Of a DNA stretch of 44,959 bases, positions 17,516 through 26,255 are shown in pieces. The stretch spans positions 593-45,551 of the forward strand of contig JABDBL010000021.1 of the NCBI GenBank assembly GCA_013288645.1, in the 5' to 3' direction. A program made the translations under genes and the position numbers. The notes under the pieces are model-generated. The model ran no database searches and had not been told where the DNA came from. It saw only the letters and a list, made by a program, of their open reading frames with translations. This DNA is from Candidatus Melainabacteria bacterium (lineage in GTDB: Bacteria > Cyanobacteriota > Vampirovibrionia > Obscuribacterales > Obscuribacteraceae). The stretch's first letter is position 1. Every line of letters begins with the position of its first letter.

Positions 17516-18265
17516 ATGAAACTCTGGTATGAAACAGTGCTGCCCAGCACGCAAGAGCCAATCGGTAAGCTAAATAAAATTAAAAGTGACATTGTTTTTT
17601 TGCATGGCACTGGCTCCAATGCGCGCATGTGGAAAAATCAAGTTGCTTTCTTTAGTCGACTAGGGCACACTTGCACACTCATGGATTTACGTGGACATGG
17701 GCTAAGTCATGAACCTTATGAAAAAACTGATTTAGAAGTGCACAGGCGAGACGTGCTTGAAACCTTGCAAAATAGTAAAGTCCAATTTCCAGCTTATTTT
17801 GTTGGACATTCTTTAGGAGCAATAGTTGCTTTAGTAATAGCAGAAAAGCATCCCGAACTGGTAAAAGCTGTCTTTGCAGCATGTATGCCAGCCAAATTAG
17901 TGAAACCTGTGCAGCTTTTCTTCACGTTGTTTATAAATGGTCCAATGCAAGCATTAAAGGAAAGTCCTATAAAGCAATATTTGCCTTGGCGCGAGCAAAC
18001 ACTTATCGAGATGCCCTTTTTTACTATGAAAGAAATAGCAAATTATTTCTCAACTTGCGATCTTTTGGAGAAATCTCCAGAAGTGAATTGTCCTGTGCAT
18101 ATAAGCGCTGCGCGCTTTGATCCCCTAGCAATTCATTGGCATACAAAACAATTACATAAAAAAATGCCAGATTCTACTTTCAAAACTTTTGAATGGGCAG
18201 GACATAATGTGATGGACTACAGAACACACGACTTTAACAGCTGGATTTTAGACTATTTGAATTAA
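17516..18265 (+). CDS. alpha/beta hydrolase, cytoplasmic
   Basis: 249 residues, no signal peptide. FLHGTGSNARMW is the oxyanion loop, MDLRGHGLSHEP the second strand-turn, and VGHSLGAIVALVIAE carries the nucleophile Ser in GHSLG. FDPLAIHW and AGHNVMDY supply the acid and histidine. All triad elements are present, so it is probably active. Family: esterase/lipase-like alpha/beta hydrolase, substrate unknown. The ATG at 17516 is preferred over a TTG at 17483. It lies 63 bp behind the glycosyltransferase in the same direction and could share its transcript. Confidence 0.8.
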   Translation: MKLWYETVLPSTQEPIGKLNKIKSDIVFLHGTGSNARMWKNQVAFFSRLGHTCTLMDLRGHGLSHEPYEKTDLEVHRRDVLETLQNSKVQFPAYFVGHSLGAIVALVIAEKHPELVKAVFAACMPAKLVKPVQLFFTLFINGPMQALKESPIKQYLPWREQTLIEMPFFTMKEIANYFSTCDLLEKSPEVNCPVHISAARFDPLAIHWHTKQLHKKMPDSTFKTFEWAGHNVMDYRTHDFNSWILDYLN

Positions 18266-18637
18266 GTGCTCATCATTTTCTCGCTTTTCTGGACTGGTCT
18301 CCTCGCGCTAGCTAGCAAAGCATAAAGAAGCAATTTAATGTAGAGAAGGCTTACTAAATTTGGCCTTATTTTTGCCTGAAAAAATAGATTGAGACTGAAT
18401 CCTGCCAGTGGCATTCGCTGTGTATAGAATGTAATTTAACCGTAAGCCTACTTGATCCTAAGGCAGCCCATCTGGCAAATTAAATTGTCACTTCCAGCGC
18501 TCAACCGGAGAATCACCCAAATCAAACGATAAAGCATTCAACCCATTTCAAAATATCGCATGTGCGGTAAGGGTTGGTTTGTCGTTTATCGGATGATTGA
18601 GTTTGCTGGAATGAAAACCCGAGAAAGGGGAATCTCG
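18266..18637. other. intergenic region upstream of TPR gene
   Basis: 370 bases, no credible ORF. The left half is AT-rich. Toward 18600 the composition rises and ends in the ribosome binding site AAAGGGGA before 18638. I see no confident promoter, repeat or RNA structure. Confidence 0.4.
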
Positions 18638-20563
18638 ATGAACTCGCTAAACGATTCTCTTGCGGCGCAAAGACATCTGGCAATCATGCATTTCGCGCAG
18701 CAGCGTTGGGATGCCGCCCTGGAGTCCTTGAACATTATTTTGGAACAAAACCCTGACGACGCCGATTCCCGTTATCGTCGCGGTTTCTGCTACTTACAGC
18801 TCAGTGCAGGACAGGCGGCATTCGATGATTTCGGCAAAGCTTTGAGTCTCGCCCCCAATCATCCCTGGGCAGCACAAGCGCGCAACGGCAGAGGATATTA
18901 TTGTCAAATCAGGCAGGACTGGCGGGGCGCTGTGCAAGAATACACGGCAGCTACTTTGCTCAGTCCCGCCCCTGAGTATCGCCTGGCACGGGGCGCATGT
19001 CTAATCAAGCTAGACCAATGCGAGCAAGCAATCCCGGACTTCCTCTCCCTAATTAAACGGGGGTGTTTGCTCGACGAAGCATGGTACTATCTTGGAGAAT
19101 GTTACTATGGCATCGGTAATTGGCCAGAGGCTATAGCAGCTTTCGATCAAGATATCCGCATTGATCCGCATAGCGCCATGGCATTGGCTTTGCGTGGTGA
19201 CTGCCACATACGAACGGACAATCTCGCTCAAGCCATGCTCGACCTCACTGAAGCCATCCGGCTTATGTTAGCGTCCCGGCAGGACCAAGCCGGTGAGCAA
19301 GAAGCAGATGACCGTCTATCCTATGCCTATACAACGCGTGGGCAATGTCGGCTTTTGCAAGGAGATACAGCTCAAGATGATACAGCTCAAAATAATTTAG
19401 CTGAGGCACTTGCAGACCTCGATCAAGCGGTTCGGTTCAATCCAAAGAATGCTCAGGCCTTTACTTTCCGGGGCGGATACTACCTCCAAAAGGAAGATTG
19501 GGACAAGGCCCTAATTGACTTCAATAGGGCTATTCAAATCAACCCCAACAGTGTCATGGCCCTAACCTGGAGAGGAGAAGTCTATTTAAATAAGAGCGAA
19601 GCAGACAGCAAGCAAGCAGATCTGGCCATTGCTGACCTCAGCGCCGCTATTGCCCTTGAACCCGGCGAGGTAGCTCCCTATCTGTACCGGGCGCGTACTA
19701 ATATCGGCAAAAAAGAGTGGCAAGCCGCGCTAGAAGATTATGTAAAGGCTGTGGATATGGGGTGGCAGTTGACTAAAGTTCAACTTTATCATTGCGCCCT
19801 TTGCTATGCCTACCTCGGCAGGTACGAAGAATCAATCAGGCATGCTGAGGCTTCTATACAATTGGGTCTGGAGACACCCATCTTAGCAGAGGCCCTCTTA
19901 CTGCTAGGCCACAGTTATTTCAATCAGGGGAAATATGCCCAGTCAGTCGCTAAACTGGCAGAGTCAATGCGGCTGTTCGAGGCTGATCCTGAGTGCCGTC
20001 CATTTAATTACAATTATTATGGACAGGCTCTGTATCATGATGGAAAATACCAGGAGGCGATATCAGCATTCAACAAAGTCATCAATAGTGCCCTAGTCTG
20101 CGCCGATAGTTATTGCTGGCGGGGGCGCTGTCTTATACACTTTGAGGCACAGTGGCTGGATGCTTTGGAAGATTTCGATACAGCCATTCGCTTAGCCCCT
20201 GAACGCGCAATGTTTTACGCGGAGCGCGGCCATTGTCACCTGTTGCTCAAAGACGAGACTGCATCCAGAATTGACCTCGATCGAGCAATTGAATTGGATG
20301 ATAAGCTGGTCTTAGCTTACACCTCTAGGGCCGTAATATCAATGCGGCAAGAAAATTGGTGGGGCGCGCTAGCAGATCTCAATACGCTGCTTCAAGACTT
20401 TCCGCCTGACGAGCCTGGATTGCCACACCAGGCAGATATTTACGACGATCGGGCGCAATGCTACGATGAGCTGGGTGAGCATCAAGAGGCTCAGTCTGAT
20501 CGCGAGTACGCCGAGCGCTTGCGTCAGCAACAACAAAAGCCTTCCGGGGGCGTTGATACTTAG
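18638..20563 (+). CDS. tetratricopeptide-repeat protein
   Basis: 641 residues, almost wholly TPR repeats: W-x-x-A-L/I-x-x-Y/F, then A/G-x-x-x-P, recurring every 34 or so residues. Clear units include WDAALESLN, WRGAVQEYT, WPEAIAAFD, WDKALIDFN and YQEAISAFN. It would form a superhelical scaffold for protein partners. There is no signal peptide, so it is probably cytoplasmic. The start is MNSLNDSL at 18638, with AGGGGA seven bases upstream; 26 further upstream codons have no site. Composition is richer in G+C than the flanking lipid genes, and the gene is self-contained with its own terminator. Partner and function unknown. Confidence 0.8.
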   Translation: MNSLNDSLAAQRHLAIMHFAQQRWDAALESLNIILEQNPDDADSRYRRGFCYLQLSAGQAAFDDFGKALSLAPNHPWAAQARNGRGYYCQIRQDWRGAVQEYTAATLLSPAPEYRLARGACLIKLDQCEQAIPDFLSLIKRGCLLDEAWYYLGECYYGIGNWPEAIAAFDQDIRIDPHSAMALALRGDCHIRTDNLAQAMLDLTEAIRLMLASRQDQAGEQEADDRLSYAYTTRGQCRLLQGDTAQDDTAQNNLAEALADLDQAVRFNPKNAQAFTFRGGYYLQKEDWDKALIDFNRAIQINPNSVMALTWRGEVYLNKSEADSKQADLAIADLSAAIALEPGEVAPYLYRARTNIGKKEWQAALEDYVKAVDMGWQLTKVQLYHCALCYAYLGRYEESIRHAEASIQLGLETPILAEALLLLGHSYFNQGKYAQSVAKLAESMRLFEADPECRPFNYNYYGQALYHDGKYQEAISAFNKVINSALVCADSYCWRGRCLIHFEAQWLDALEDFDTAIRLAPERAMFYAERGHCHLLLKDETASRIDLDRAIELDDKLVLAYTSRAVISMRQENWWGALADLNTLLQDFPPDEPGLPHQADIYDDRAQCYDELGEHQEAQSDREYAERLRQQQQKPSGGVDT

Positions 20564-20643
20564 GCCACCGGTGACCTTGATAAGCAAAGAAGAGAATTTC
20601 TAGTCTCGCCTGATTCACCACTGATTACTAAAATGCGATTGGG

Positions 20644-20697
20644 GCGGATTTATAACTACAAGTTGTCGATCCGCTTCGATCGTTTTTTATTTTTTAA
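20644..20697 (+). terminator. terminator of the TPR gene
   Basis: GCGGAT (20644-20649) pairs with ATCCGC (20669-20674), with further pairing inside the loop (AACT/AGTT). The T-run TTTTTTATTTTTT is at 20683-20695. Confidence 0.75.
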
Positions 20698-20781
20698 GCA
20701 GGAGGCACCATATATAGTATCATTGGCTTGGCGGTCAGTTTAATGTTTTAGAGTATAGGCAACTATTGCTAGAAACAATAG

Positions 20782-21267
20782 CTAAGATTTAATTACTAAT
20801 CTTTCCAGTTTTCTCAGGTATTGCACTAAAACATGTTCACGCATTGTGGAAAGAGGAGTAACCAGGCAGGTCTTCATACCAGCACGCTTGCCTGCCAAAA
20901 TGTCGGTAAGGGGCCTATCGCCAATTAACACTGCGTTTTCCGGTGCAAGGTCTAGTTTGTCAAGGACAGTAAATAATATTTTGCGACTTGGTTTAGCTGC
21001 ATGTCCAACCAACGGCATAGGTAAACAATTTGCTGCCTTTTCTAAATATTTTACGTTTTTATTGTTTGTCACTACTGCAAGCTTGAAGTGTTGCTCAGCT
21101 TCAGCAAGCCAATGAGAAACCCGTTCGTCGATTAGACCAGAGCGCGGCGCCATAATCGTACTATCTAAATCAAGAATTATGCCTTGAATGCCGTCGTTTT
21201 TAAGTCGTTTCAGGTCAACGGTAGTAATATCACTATGATATGTGTAAGTAGGTTGTAATAAACACAT
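20782..21267 (-). CDS. yqeG: YqeG family HAD-IIIA phosphatase
   Basis: 161 residues, the usual size. The HAD motif I ILDLDST (Asp33, Asp35) supplies the catalytic aspartates. VVTNN is motif II, KPSRKIL the motif III lysine, and IGDRPLTDILAGKRAG the motif IV acidic pair. YqeG relatives include Gep4-type phosphatidylglycerophosphate phosphatases, so a lipid-phosphate or nucleotide-phosphate substrate is plausible but not assigned. It is divergent from uppS with a 106-bp intergenic gap. No membrane segment, so cytoplasmic. Confidence 0.85.
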   Translation of the reverse strand: MCLLQPTYTYHSDITTVDLKRLKNDGIQGIILDLDSTIMAPRSGLIDERVSHWLAEAEQHFKLAVVTNNKNVKYLEKAANCLPMPLVGHAAKPSRKILFTVLDKLDLAPENAVLIGDRPLTDILAGKRAGMKTCLVTPLSTMREHVLVQYLRKLERLVIKS

Positions 21268-21373
21268 AATGTTCTTTTAGATAAGATCGATTGCTGGATA
21301 AGTGTAACTTGCTTGATCAAAATAGGGAAATTGAGCAAAATATGCAAGCTTATGCAAGCAAAGGATTAATGAA

Positions 21374-22126
21374 TTGAAAGTAAAAAAACCTATTCAGGAA
21401 GCCACCCAATTGCCAATGCCCAAGAATAAATTACCTTTGCAACATATAGCAATCATTATGGATGGCAACAGGCGTTGGGCCGATGCACGCAAATTACCCC
21501 GTCTTTTAGGGCACCGAGAAGGGGTGAAGAGTCTCAAGCGCTTAGTAAACCACGTGGGGAAATTAGGTTTACCCTATTTAACTGTTTATGCTTTCTCTAG
21601 TGAGAATTGGCAGCGCAGCCAAGAAGAAGTTGATTATCTTTTCGAGTTATTCGCTTTGGTAATCAAAGAAGAATTACGTGAGTTGCACGACAATAATGTG
21701 CGATTATCGTTTGTGGGACAGCTAGAGAGAATGCCAGCTAATTTAAAACGATCTTTTGACAAAGCAATGGATCAAACTGCCGATAATATTGGGCTTCATT
21801 TGCAAGTAGCTATCAATTATGGTTCACGACTGGAAATTAGCGAAGCAATGAAGAAAATTGCTTATGATATCAAATGTGGTGCTTTAACGATGGAAGAAAT
21901 TAGTGAAGAACTCATAGAAGAATATTTATATACAAAGGGACTACCAGACCCAGAACTAATAATCAGAACTGGTGGGCAAATGCGTCTTTCTAATTATATG
22001 CTCTGGCAAGCAGCTTATGCAGAGTTTTATATGACACCAGTATTATGGCCTGATTTTACCCCTGAATGCTTTGATACAGCGATAGAAGATTTTAGACAAC
22101 GAGAACGCCGCTTTGGCGGAGACTGA
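21374..22126 (+). CDS. uppS: isoprenyl transferase (undecaprenyl diphosphate synthase)
   Basis: 250 residues. Condenses isopentenyl diphosphate onto an allylic diphosphate in cis to make the C55 carrier lipid of peptidoglycan and surface glycans. IIMDGNRRWA gives the catalytic Asp30; LTVYAFSSENWQR and LIIRTGGQMRLSNYMLWQAAYAEF are further family signatures. The TTG start at 21374 is preceded by AAAGGA at about eight bases. A later ATG at 21416 (MPKNKLPL) would also retain the whole fold, so the first 14 residues are uncertain. It is an essential housekeeping gene in most bacteria. Confidence 0.95.
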   Translation: MKVKKPIQEATQLPMPKNKLPLQHIAIIMDGNRRWADARKLPRLLGHREGVKSLKRLVNHVGKLGLPYLTVYAFSSENWQRSQEEVDYLFELFALVIKEELRELHDNNVRLSFVGQLERMPANLKRSFDKAMDQTADNIGLHLQVAINYGSRLEISEAMKKIAYDIKCGALTMEEISEELIEEYLYTKGLPDPELIIRTGGQMRLSNYMLWQAAYAEFYMTPVLWPDFTPECFDTAIEDFRQRERRFGGD

Positions 22127-22204
22127 ATTCAAACAGCTCAAATAAGTCAGCACTGGCGGCTTTATTTGAATCGACTACTAGGCAAAGTTTAAATGCTTTT
22201 CGAT

Positions 22205-22675
22205 TTATGGGACAGCAGTCACCACGCCAGACATAGACTTTATAAGGGGAAAGCTGTATTGCTGAGAAAAATTTACACCATTCATAGAGCTTCCTAGAAA
22301 ATTCAAGGGGACAAGCGGTGTTACAAACATCGTAGTTACAACAGTAACACTAGGAGGATTACCTGTGGAATTATAGGTAACTGTAACTTGCGGTGCAGTC
22401 ATCCAAGAATTAGCACAATTAGCATAGGTCTGAACAGCAGCTTGAGCGGCACTTGTAGCATTACTACTGTCGGTGGACGGAACACCTGTATCGACGGTTA
22501 GAGCTGCTGCATGGGCAGCATCTCTACATGCAGCATCTGTAATGCGTGCCGCATGAATCATAAACCAGCAATCCAAAGAAAAAATCATGGCTACGACCAC
22601 AAAAATAGACGTTGTCAGAGCTTCGACTGAAGTCAAGCCAGTTTTTCTTTTATTTATTCTCAAGCAATATTTCAT
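22205..22675 (-). CDS. TadE-like pseudopilin (third of the cluster)
   Basis: 156 residues. RKTG then LTSVEA fits a class III prepilin-like cleavage site (Gly-1, Glu+5), followed by the hydrophobic helix LTTSIFVVVAMIFSLDCWFMI. The mature part is small, Ala/Thr-rich and beta-prone, with a Cys pair (C-RDA and C-ANS) and a C-terminal strand. This is the architecture of TadE-like minor pilins, which are processed by a TadV-type peptidase and built into a surface fibre. The start ATG at 22673-22675 lies 15 bp after the upstream stop, so it is the last gene of the operon. No other Tad component is nearby. Confidence 0.65.
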   Translation of the reverse strand: MKYCLRINKRKTGLTSVEALTTSIFVVVAMIFSLDCWFMIHAARITDAACRDAAHAAALTVDTGVPSTDSSNATSAAQAAVQTYANCANSWMTAPQVTVTYNSTGNPPSVTVVTTMFVTPLVPLNFLGSSMNGVNFSQQYSFPLIKSMSGVVTAVP

Positions 22676-22689
22676 TAGTTGGTTCTGAC

Positions 22690-23049
22690 CTATGAGATTG
22701 ATACCTTTTTTACTGTCCAATAGCGGCGGGTTGATAGAGTCCGGGCAACTATAAAGCACTGAACGTTGTCTGGACTGACAGTCACACCAGGAAACACTGA
22801 AGCAACAGCGACAGCAGTTTGTTGAGCCTTCCTAATCGTTCCCTCGCCTATTGAACAAGCCACATCTGCAGCTTGTTTAGCTGCTTGCACAAACATGCCA
22901 TAGCAAACAGTTGTTAAAACAAGAGAGAGTAAAGGCCTACCAATACCAATAAAAATTACCCACAAAATCAATGGTAACTCAGCAATAAATGTACCGACCG
23001 ATCTTCGTTTGGAACGAATTTTATTATTGTTAGTCCGAACTAACACCAT
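22690..23049 (-). CDS. TadE-like pseudopilin, shortened duplicate
   Basis: 119 residues. The N-terminal 70 residues are a clear copy of the next gene upstream: KRRSVG-TFIAELPLILWVIFIGIGRPLLSL versus KRRLRG-TSIAELPLAMWVIFIGIGMPLLSL. It keeps the Gly/Glu prepilin-like site and the membrane helix. After PGV...QCFIV the sequence departs from its paralogue and stops about 65 residues early, through a frameshift or deletion. So it may be a decaying copy or a shorter pilin. DNA upstream of it (23142-23290) is also duplicated (see that entry). Confidence 0.55.
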   Translation of the reverse strand: MVLVRTNNNKIRSKRRSVGTFIAELPLILWVIFIGIGRPLLSLVLTTVCYGMFVQAAKQAADVACSIGEGTIRKAQQTAVAVASVFPGVTVSPDNVQCFIVARTLSTRRYWTVKKVSIS

Positions 23050-23141
23050 AGACTCACCATCAATTCATCCATATACTATTTTTTTCATACCCATAAAGAG
23101 CAGCATTCACTCAGGTTTCCAGATAAGAAAGTCTAACTGTA

Positions 23142-23290
23142 TCTTAAGGTGGCTGAGATTTTTTTAAGCCTGGATTTATCTCTATTGCCCTGTATTTGGC
23201 TGTTCTGTCTCTTTAAAGTGTCTTGCAGTGAAGATAAATTTTGATTAAACAAATTGCCCACTTCAGCTTGAGAGTCCGGGCGGATTTTCG
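23142..23290 (-). pseudogene. duplicated 3' end of the HTTM gene
   Basis: On the minus strand this stretch aligns with the last about 130 bases of the HTTM gene (23904-24040). Shared blocks include TTTGTTTAA, TTTATCTT, TTTAAAGAG and GGCTTxAAAAAATC. The gap that follows also aligns up to the TadE start. It is therefore the left part of a tandem duplication joined to the end of the 23263-23814 gene. A 62-codon frame here (23133-23321) is not a gene. Confidence 0.65.
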
Positions 23291-23814
23291 AATACTCGAG
23301 TACTGGATACTTGGGCATCAATAGGGATGCTTAGTCCCGGTATATTGATAAATTCAGGTAAAGGCATAGCAAGTATCGGTTGTATATAGGCCTTTAAATC
23401 CACACGTATTTGATATAAATTTTGTGAAGGGTCAGCTGGGCTGGCCAGAGGCGTATTGGGTCCAATAACCTGAACTGGACCTGATCCGTATAAAGGTGTA
23501 ACAATTATCCAACATTTACAATCATACATATTCACACCGGGGAAGACAGCAGTTACGCTAGAAGCCGTAGTGTAGGCTGAATATACCGCTCCTGAGCTTG
23601 TTCCATAGGTTTGAGTTGAACAAGCCACATCTACTGCTTGTCTAGCTGCTTCCACAAACATGCCATAGCGAACAGTTATTAAAGTAAGAGAAAGTAAAGG
23701 CATACCAATGCCAATAAAAATGACCCACATCGCTAGCGGTAATTCGGCAATAGATGTACCGCGCAATCTTCGCTTTGAATGAATTTTATTATGATTAGTT
23801 CCAACTAACATCAT
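23263..23814 (-). CDS. TadE-like pseudopilin (first of the cluster)
   Basis: 183 residues. A basic leader (KRRLRG) is followed by TSIAELPLAMWV: Gly-1 and Glu+5 of a prepilin-like cleavage site, then a hydrophobic helix. The mature domain has CSTQTYG and a CKCW motif that could form disulfides, then a Pro-rich beta region and a short hydrophobic segment (QPILAMPLPEF). The start is one of two adjacent ATGs (23812-23814 or 23809-23811). It follows the HTTM stop by 90 bp. The last residues (ARVFENPPG onwards) are near the duplication join, so the native C terminus may differ. Role: TadE-type minor pilin or surface subunit. Confidence 0.65.
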   Translation of the reverse strand: MMLVGTNHNKIHSKRRLRGTSIAELPLAMWVIFIGIGMPLLSLTLITVRYGMFVEAARQAVDVACSTQTYGTSSGAVYSAYTTASSVTAVFPGVNMYDCKCWIIVTPLYGSGPVQVIGPNTPLASPADPSQNLYQIRVDLKAYIQPILAMPLPEFINIPGLSIPIDAQVSSTRVFENPPGLSS

Positions 23815-23903
23815 AGACACCACCACCGATAAAGCCCCTGCTACACTTCATACCCTGAAAAACGGCATTGAGTCGGTTTTTTATAAAATCGGGCGCATCT
23901 CCT

Positions 23904-25616
23904 TTAAGGAGATTGTGATTTTTTGAAGCCAGAATTTATATTTGCTGCCTTTGTTTGGGCTGTTTGCGCCTCTTTAAGGTGTCCTAGATTACGCAAAGAT
24001 AAACTTTGGTTAAACAAAATACCTGCCTCAATCTGTCGAAATCCAGTATTGGAGGTAATTCTAGAATTATGTGATTTATTTAATGCGTCTCTGAAGAACC
24101 TGTCTGCTTCTATATATTTTTGAGTTTGCTCGGCTTTATCCTTAGCCAAAAGAGCCCGAAAATAAGCTATTACACCCAAATTGTTTAATTCGATGCTTTG
24201 TCTATTCGGTGCATATTCAAGATGATCAGTATCATAATTCGATATAGTTTTATAACACAACTCAGCCGCATCTAGATGATACGTTTCCAGATAAAGATTA
24301 GCCAATGAAGACAAAGCGCTGATGAGCTCAGGATTATATGCTTTATTTTGTTGAGCAAGTCTTTCACAGGCATTGCGCAACAGCTTGCCTGACTGAATAT
24401 AATCTTTCTTTAGCGATAAAATAGCTCCCAAAGCTTCCTCAGCAATTACTCTTTTTTCATCGTCTTCCGGCAGCTGACTATATTGCTTAAAGCGGTCATT
24501 CCAGTAATTAAAAACTTTTGCAAGCCTTTGATCATAATTGCGTTGACTCTCTAACAAAGCGTATTGCTGGCGTATTGGATTAGCCATTAATGAACCACAT
24601 ATCAAAATAAACAATAGAAAAAGCATAGTGGGCAAAAAGACATGGTTGTAATGCTGAATAATTTTTGCTTCTACTAAATTATTTTGTTTGGGACTAAAAC
24701 CAAGTAACGATTTGAATAGCGCAGATACTCTTTTCAAATCATTTGGGTCTACAAAAACTACATAAGAGCTCATAATAAGAAATTCAAAGCAGGGCAGGTT
24801 CATTGCCCAATCAATGCCCAAATGCAGGAAGACAGCGGCTAATAAGATCCAGTAGCGTAAGGGTTTGATCCAGACCAAAGTGGCCATAGATAATTCAACC
24901 AAAAGAGTATAGTAGGTCAGAATTTTATAAACAGGGAATTGGGTCATTATTTTTGGCACATGAAATTTCGCAAAGTCAGCTAATTGGAAAACGTAATAAA
25001 TAGCTGTGCCCGACTGCCATTGATCACCAACTATTTTAGGCAAAAAGGCAAATAAGTAAACCAAAGATATCTGTATTTGAATCATACGTTGAACCCAAGG
25101 TGATACCATATTTAGTGGCATATCTTTGAGTGTGGTTCCGCGAATTTTTGCCTTAAATATTCTGTCTATAGAATATGCCTCACCAGCAGGACTGAATATC
25201 AAAAGGAAGGCGATAAGCCGCATAAAATCATCGCCTCCATCAAGTGCAAAAGGACACTGATTATCAAAGCTAAGCAACCCCAGATAAACAATAATGGCAC
25301 TGAAGCGAGTAAAAAGACCGGCGGTCAGAAAAAAGGTAAAGACTAAAAAAATACAAAAAAATCCGAAACGAAAAACATCAGATTGGGGCAGAAGTAAAAA
25401 AACATTGAAGATAGGTTCTTTTTGCCACCAATACACTGCAACCGAGGAAGTATCAAACATGCCTTTTGCTCCTAACAGTAAAGAGAAGTTAGGTGCCAAT
25501 TCAAAAAGGCTAACCTGAAAAACAAATAGACCAAAGAGTATGCGGAATAATGCTAACGGTTCTGGACTTTGCTCCTTAAACCAAAATCTTTGCCAGGCAT
25601 TACTAAATTTATTCAT
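23904..25616 (-). CDS. HTTM-domain membrane protein with TPR-like tail (SdpB-like)
   Basis: 570 residues. Residues 1-310 hold several membrane helices with the HTTM (gamma-carboxylase-related) pattern: LALFRILFGLFVFQVS, LTAGLFTRFSAIIVYLGLL and LRYWILLAAVFLHLGIDWAMNLPCFEF. HTTM proteins include SdpB, needed for maturation of the SdpC killing peptide, and homologues of vitamin K-dependent carboxylase. Residues about 370-565 are a soluble TPR-like domain rich in Tyr, Leu and Asn, a rare addition. The upstream gene overlaps it by four bases (25613-25616). It probably modifies or matures a co-encoded substrate at the membrane; the substrate is not known. Best assigned as HTTM family. Confidence 0.7.
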   Translation of the reverse strand: MNKFSNAWQRFWFKEQSPEPLALFRILFGLFVFQVSLFELAPNFSLLLGAKGMFDTSSVAVYWWQKEPIFNVFLLLPQSDVFRFGFFCIFLVFTFFLTAGLFTRFSAIIVYLGLLSFDNQCPFALDGGDDFMRLIAFLLIFSPAGEAYSIDRIFKAKIRGTTLKDMPLNMVSPWVQRMIQIQISLVYLFAFLPKIVGDQWQSGTAIYYVFQLADFAKFHVPKIMTQFPVYKILTYYTLLVELSMATLVWIKPLRYWILLAAVFLHLGIDWAMNLPCFEFLIMSSYVVFVDPNDLKRVSALFKSLLGFSPKQNNLVEAKIIQHYNHVFLPTMLFLLFILICGSLMANPIRQQYALLESQRNYDQRLAKVFNYWNDRFKQYSQLPEDDEKRVIAEEALGAILSLKKDYIQSGKLLRNACERLAQQNKAYNPELISALSSLANLYLETYHLDAAELCYKTISNYDTDHLEYAPNRQSIELNNLGVIAYFRALLAKDKAEQTQKYIEADRFFRDALNKSHNSRITSNTGFRQIEAGILFNQSLSLRNLGHLKEAQTAQTKAANINSGFKKSQSP

Positions 25617-26233
25617 TGAAAGTCATCGGGGCTAACACCATAAACAAAGTAATTTATTATTGCAGGATGCAGATTGCTCCCCTGTTGCGGTATTTTGACT
25701 GTCGATGCCTCTGGCGGGGGGATTGGATCTGAAACAAGAAAATAAGACATTCTGGCAGGCGGATTGTATTTGCTGTAAGCAACTTTAGCTAGAAATCGCG
25801 AAAAGGCGGGACGCATGTGGCGAAAGCTTGGGTAAGGAAAATTATCGTTGAATATTTTGCGGAATTTTTCTCGTTGGGCTTTCTCTAGCACATTGAGTTT
25901 TTCCATGCGTGGCATTTCAAAAAGTTTTAAAAATCCATTTTGTAGAACTATTACAACCAAACCGTAATTATTATCGCTTCTTACATTGGGGCTAAAAAGA
26001 CCCCAATTTTGTTCTAAACCAATAAGGCTAGTGATGGCTGACAACTTGTGGATTATCATCCGGCTTTGCGAATTCTCATGCTTAATAGTTATAAGGTTGG
26101 TTGCCCACAGCCAAAGAAAGGCGATAGAAAAGTATGAAACAATAAATACGTTAATGAAGAACAAACTAAAAGAGTTCACCAATTGTGGTTTTATGCTTTC
26201 TTTTAGGCTCGTCAATGAATTCAGTGCTTTCAA
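25613..26233 (-). CDS. SdpA-like partner of the HTTM protein
   Basis: 206 residues. One N-terminal membrane helix (FSLFFINVFIVSYFSIAFLWLW) is followed by a soluble domain. Its segment LEQNWGLFSPNVRSDNNYG resembles the QxWxFFSxxPR-type core of SdpA-family proteins, which always pair with SdpB. Proline-rich tail (PARMSYFLVSDPIPPPE). The gene ends inside the HTTM start (ATGA overlap) and begins 22 bp after the TadG-like gene, so all three are co-translated. Homology is judged from pattern only. Predicted to anchor or chaperone the HTTM reaction. Confidence 0.55.
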   Translation of the reverse strand: MKALNSLTSLKESIKPQLVNSFSLFFINVFIVSYFSIAFLWLWATNLITIKHENSQSRMIIHKLSAITSLIGLEQNWGLFSPNVRSDNNYGLVVIVLQNGFLKLFEMPRMEKLNVLEKAQREKFRKIFNDNFPYPSFRHMRPAFSRFLAKVAYSKYNPPARMSYFLVSDPIPPPEASTVKIPQQGSNLHPAIINYFVYGVSPDDFQ

Positions 26234-26255
26234 CTTCTAATATGGATACTAGCTA

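Noticed and set aside
20369-20621. Two minus-strand frames at the end of the TPR gene
   Set aside because: Antisense shadows of a well-supported repeat protein.
23133-23321. 62-codon minus-strand frame between the TadE-like genes
   Set aside because: It is the decayed copy of the HTTM 3' end produced by tandem duplication, with no ribosome binding site.
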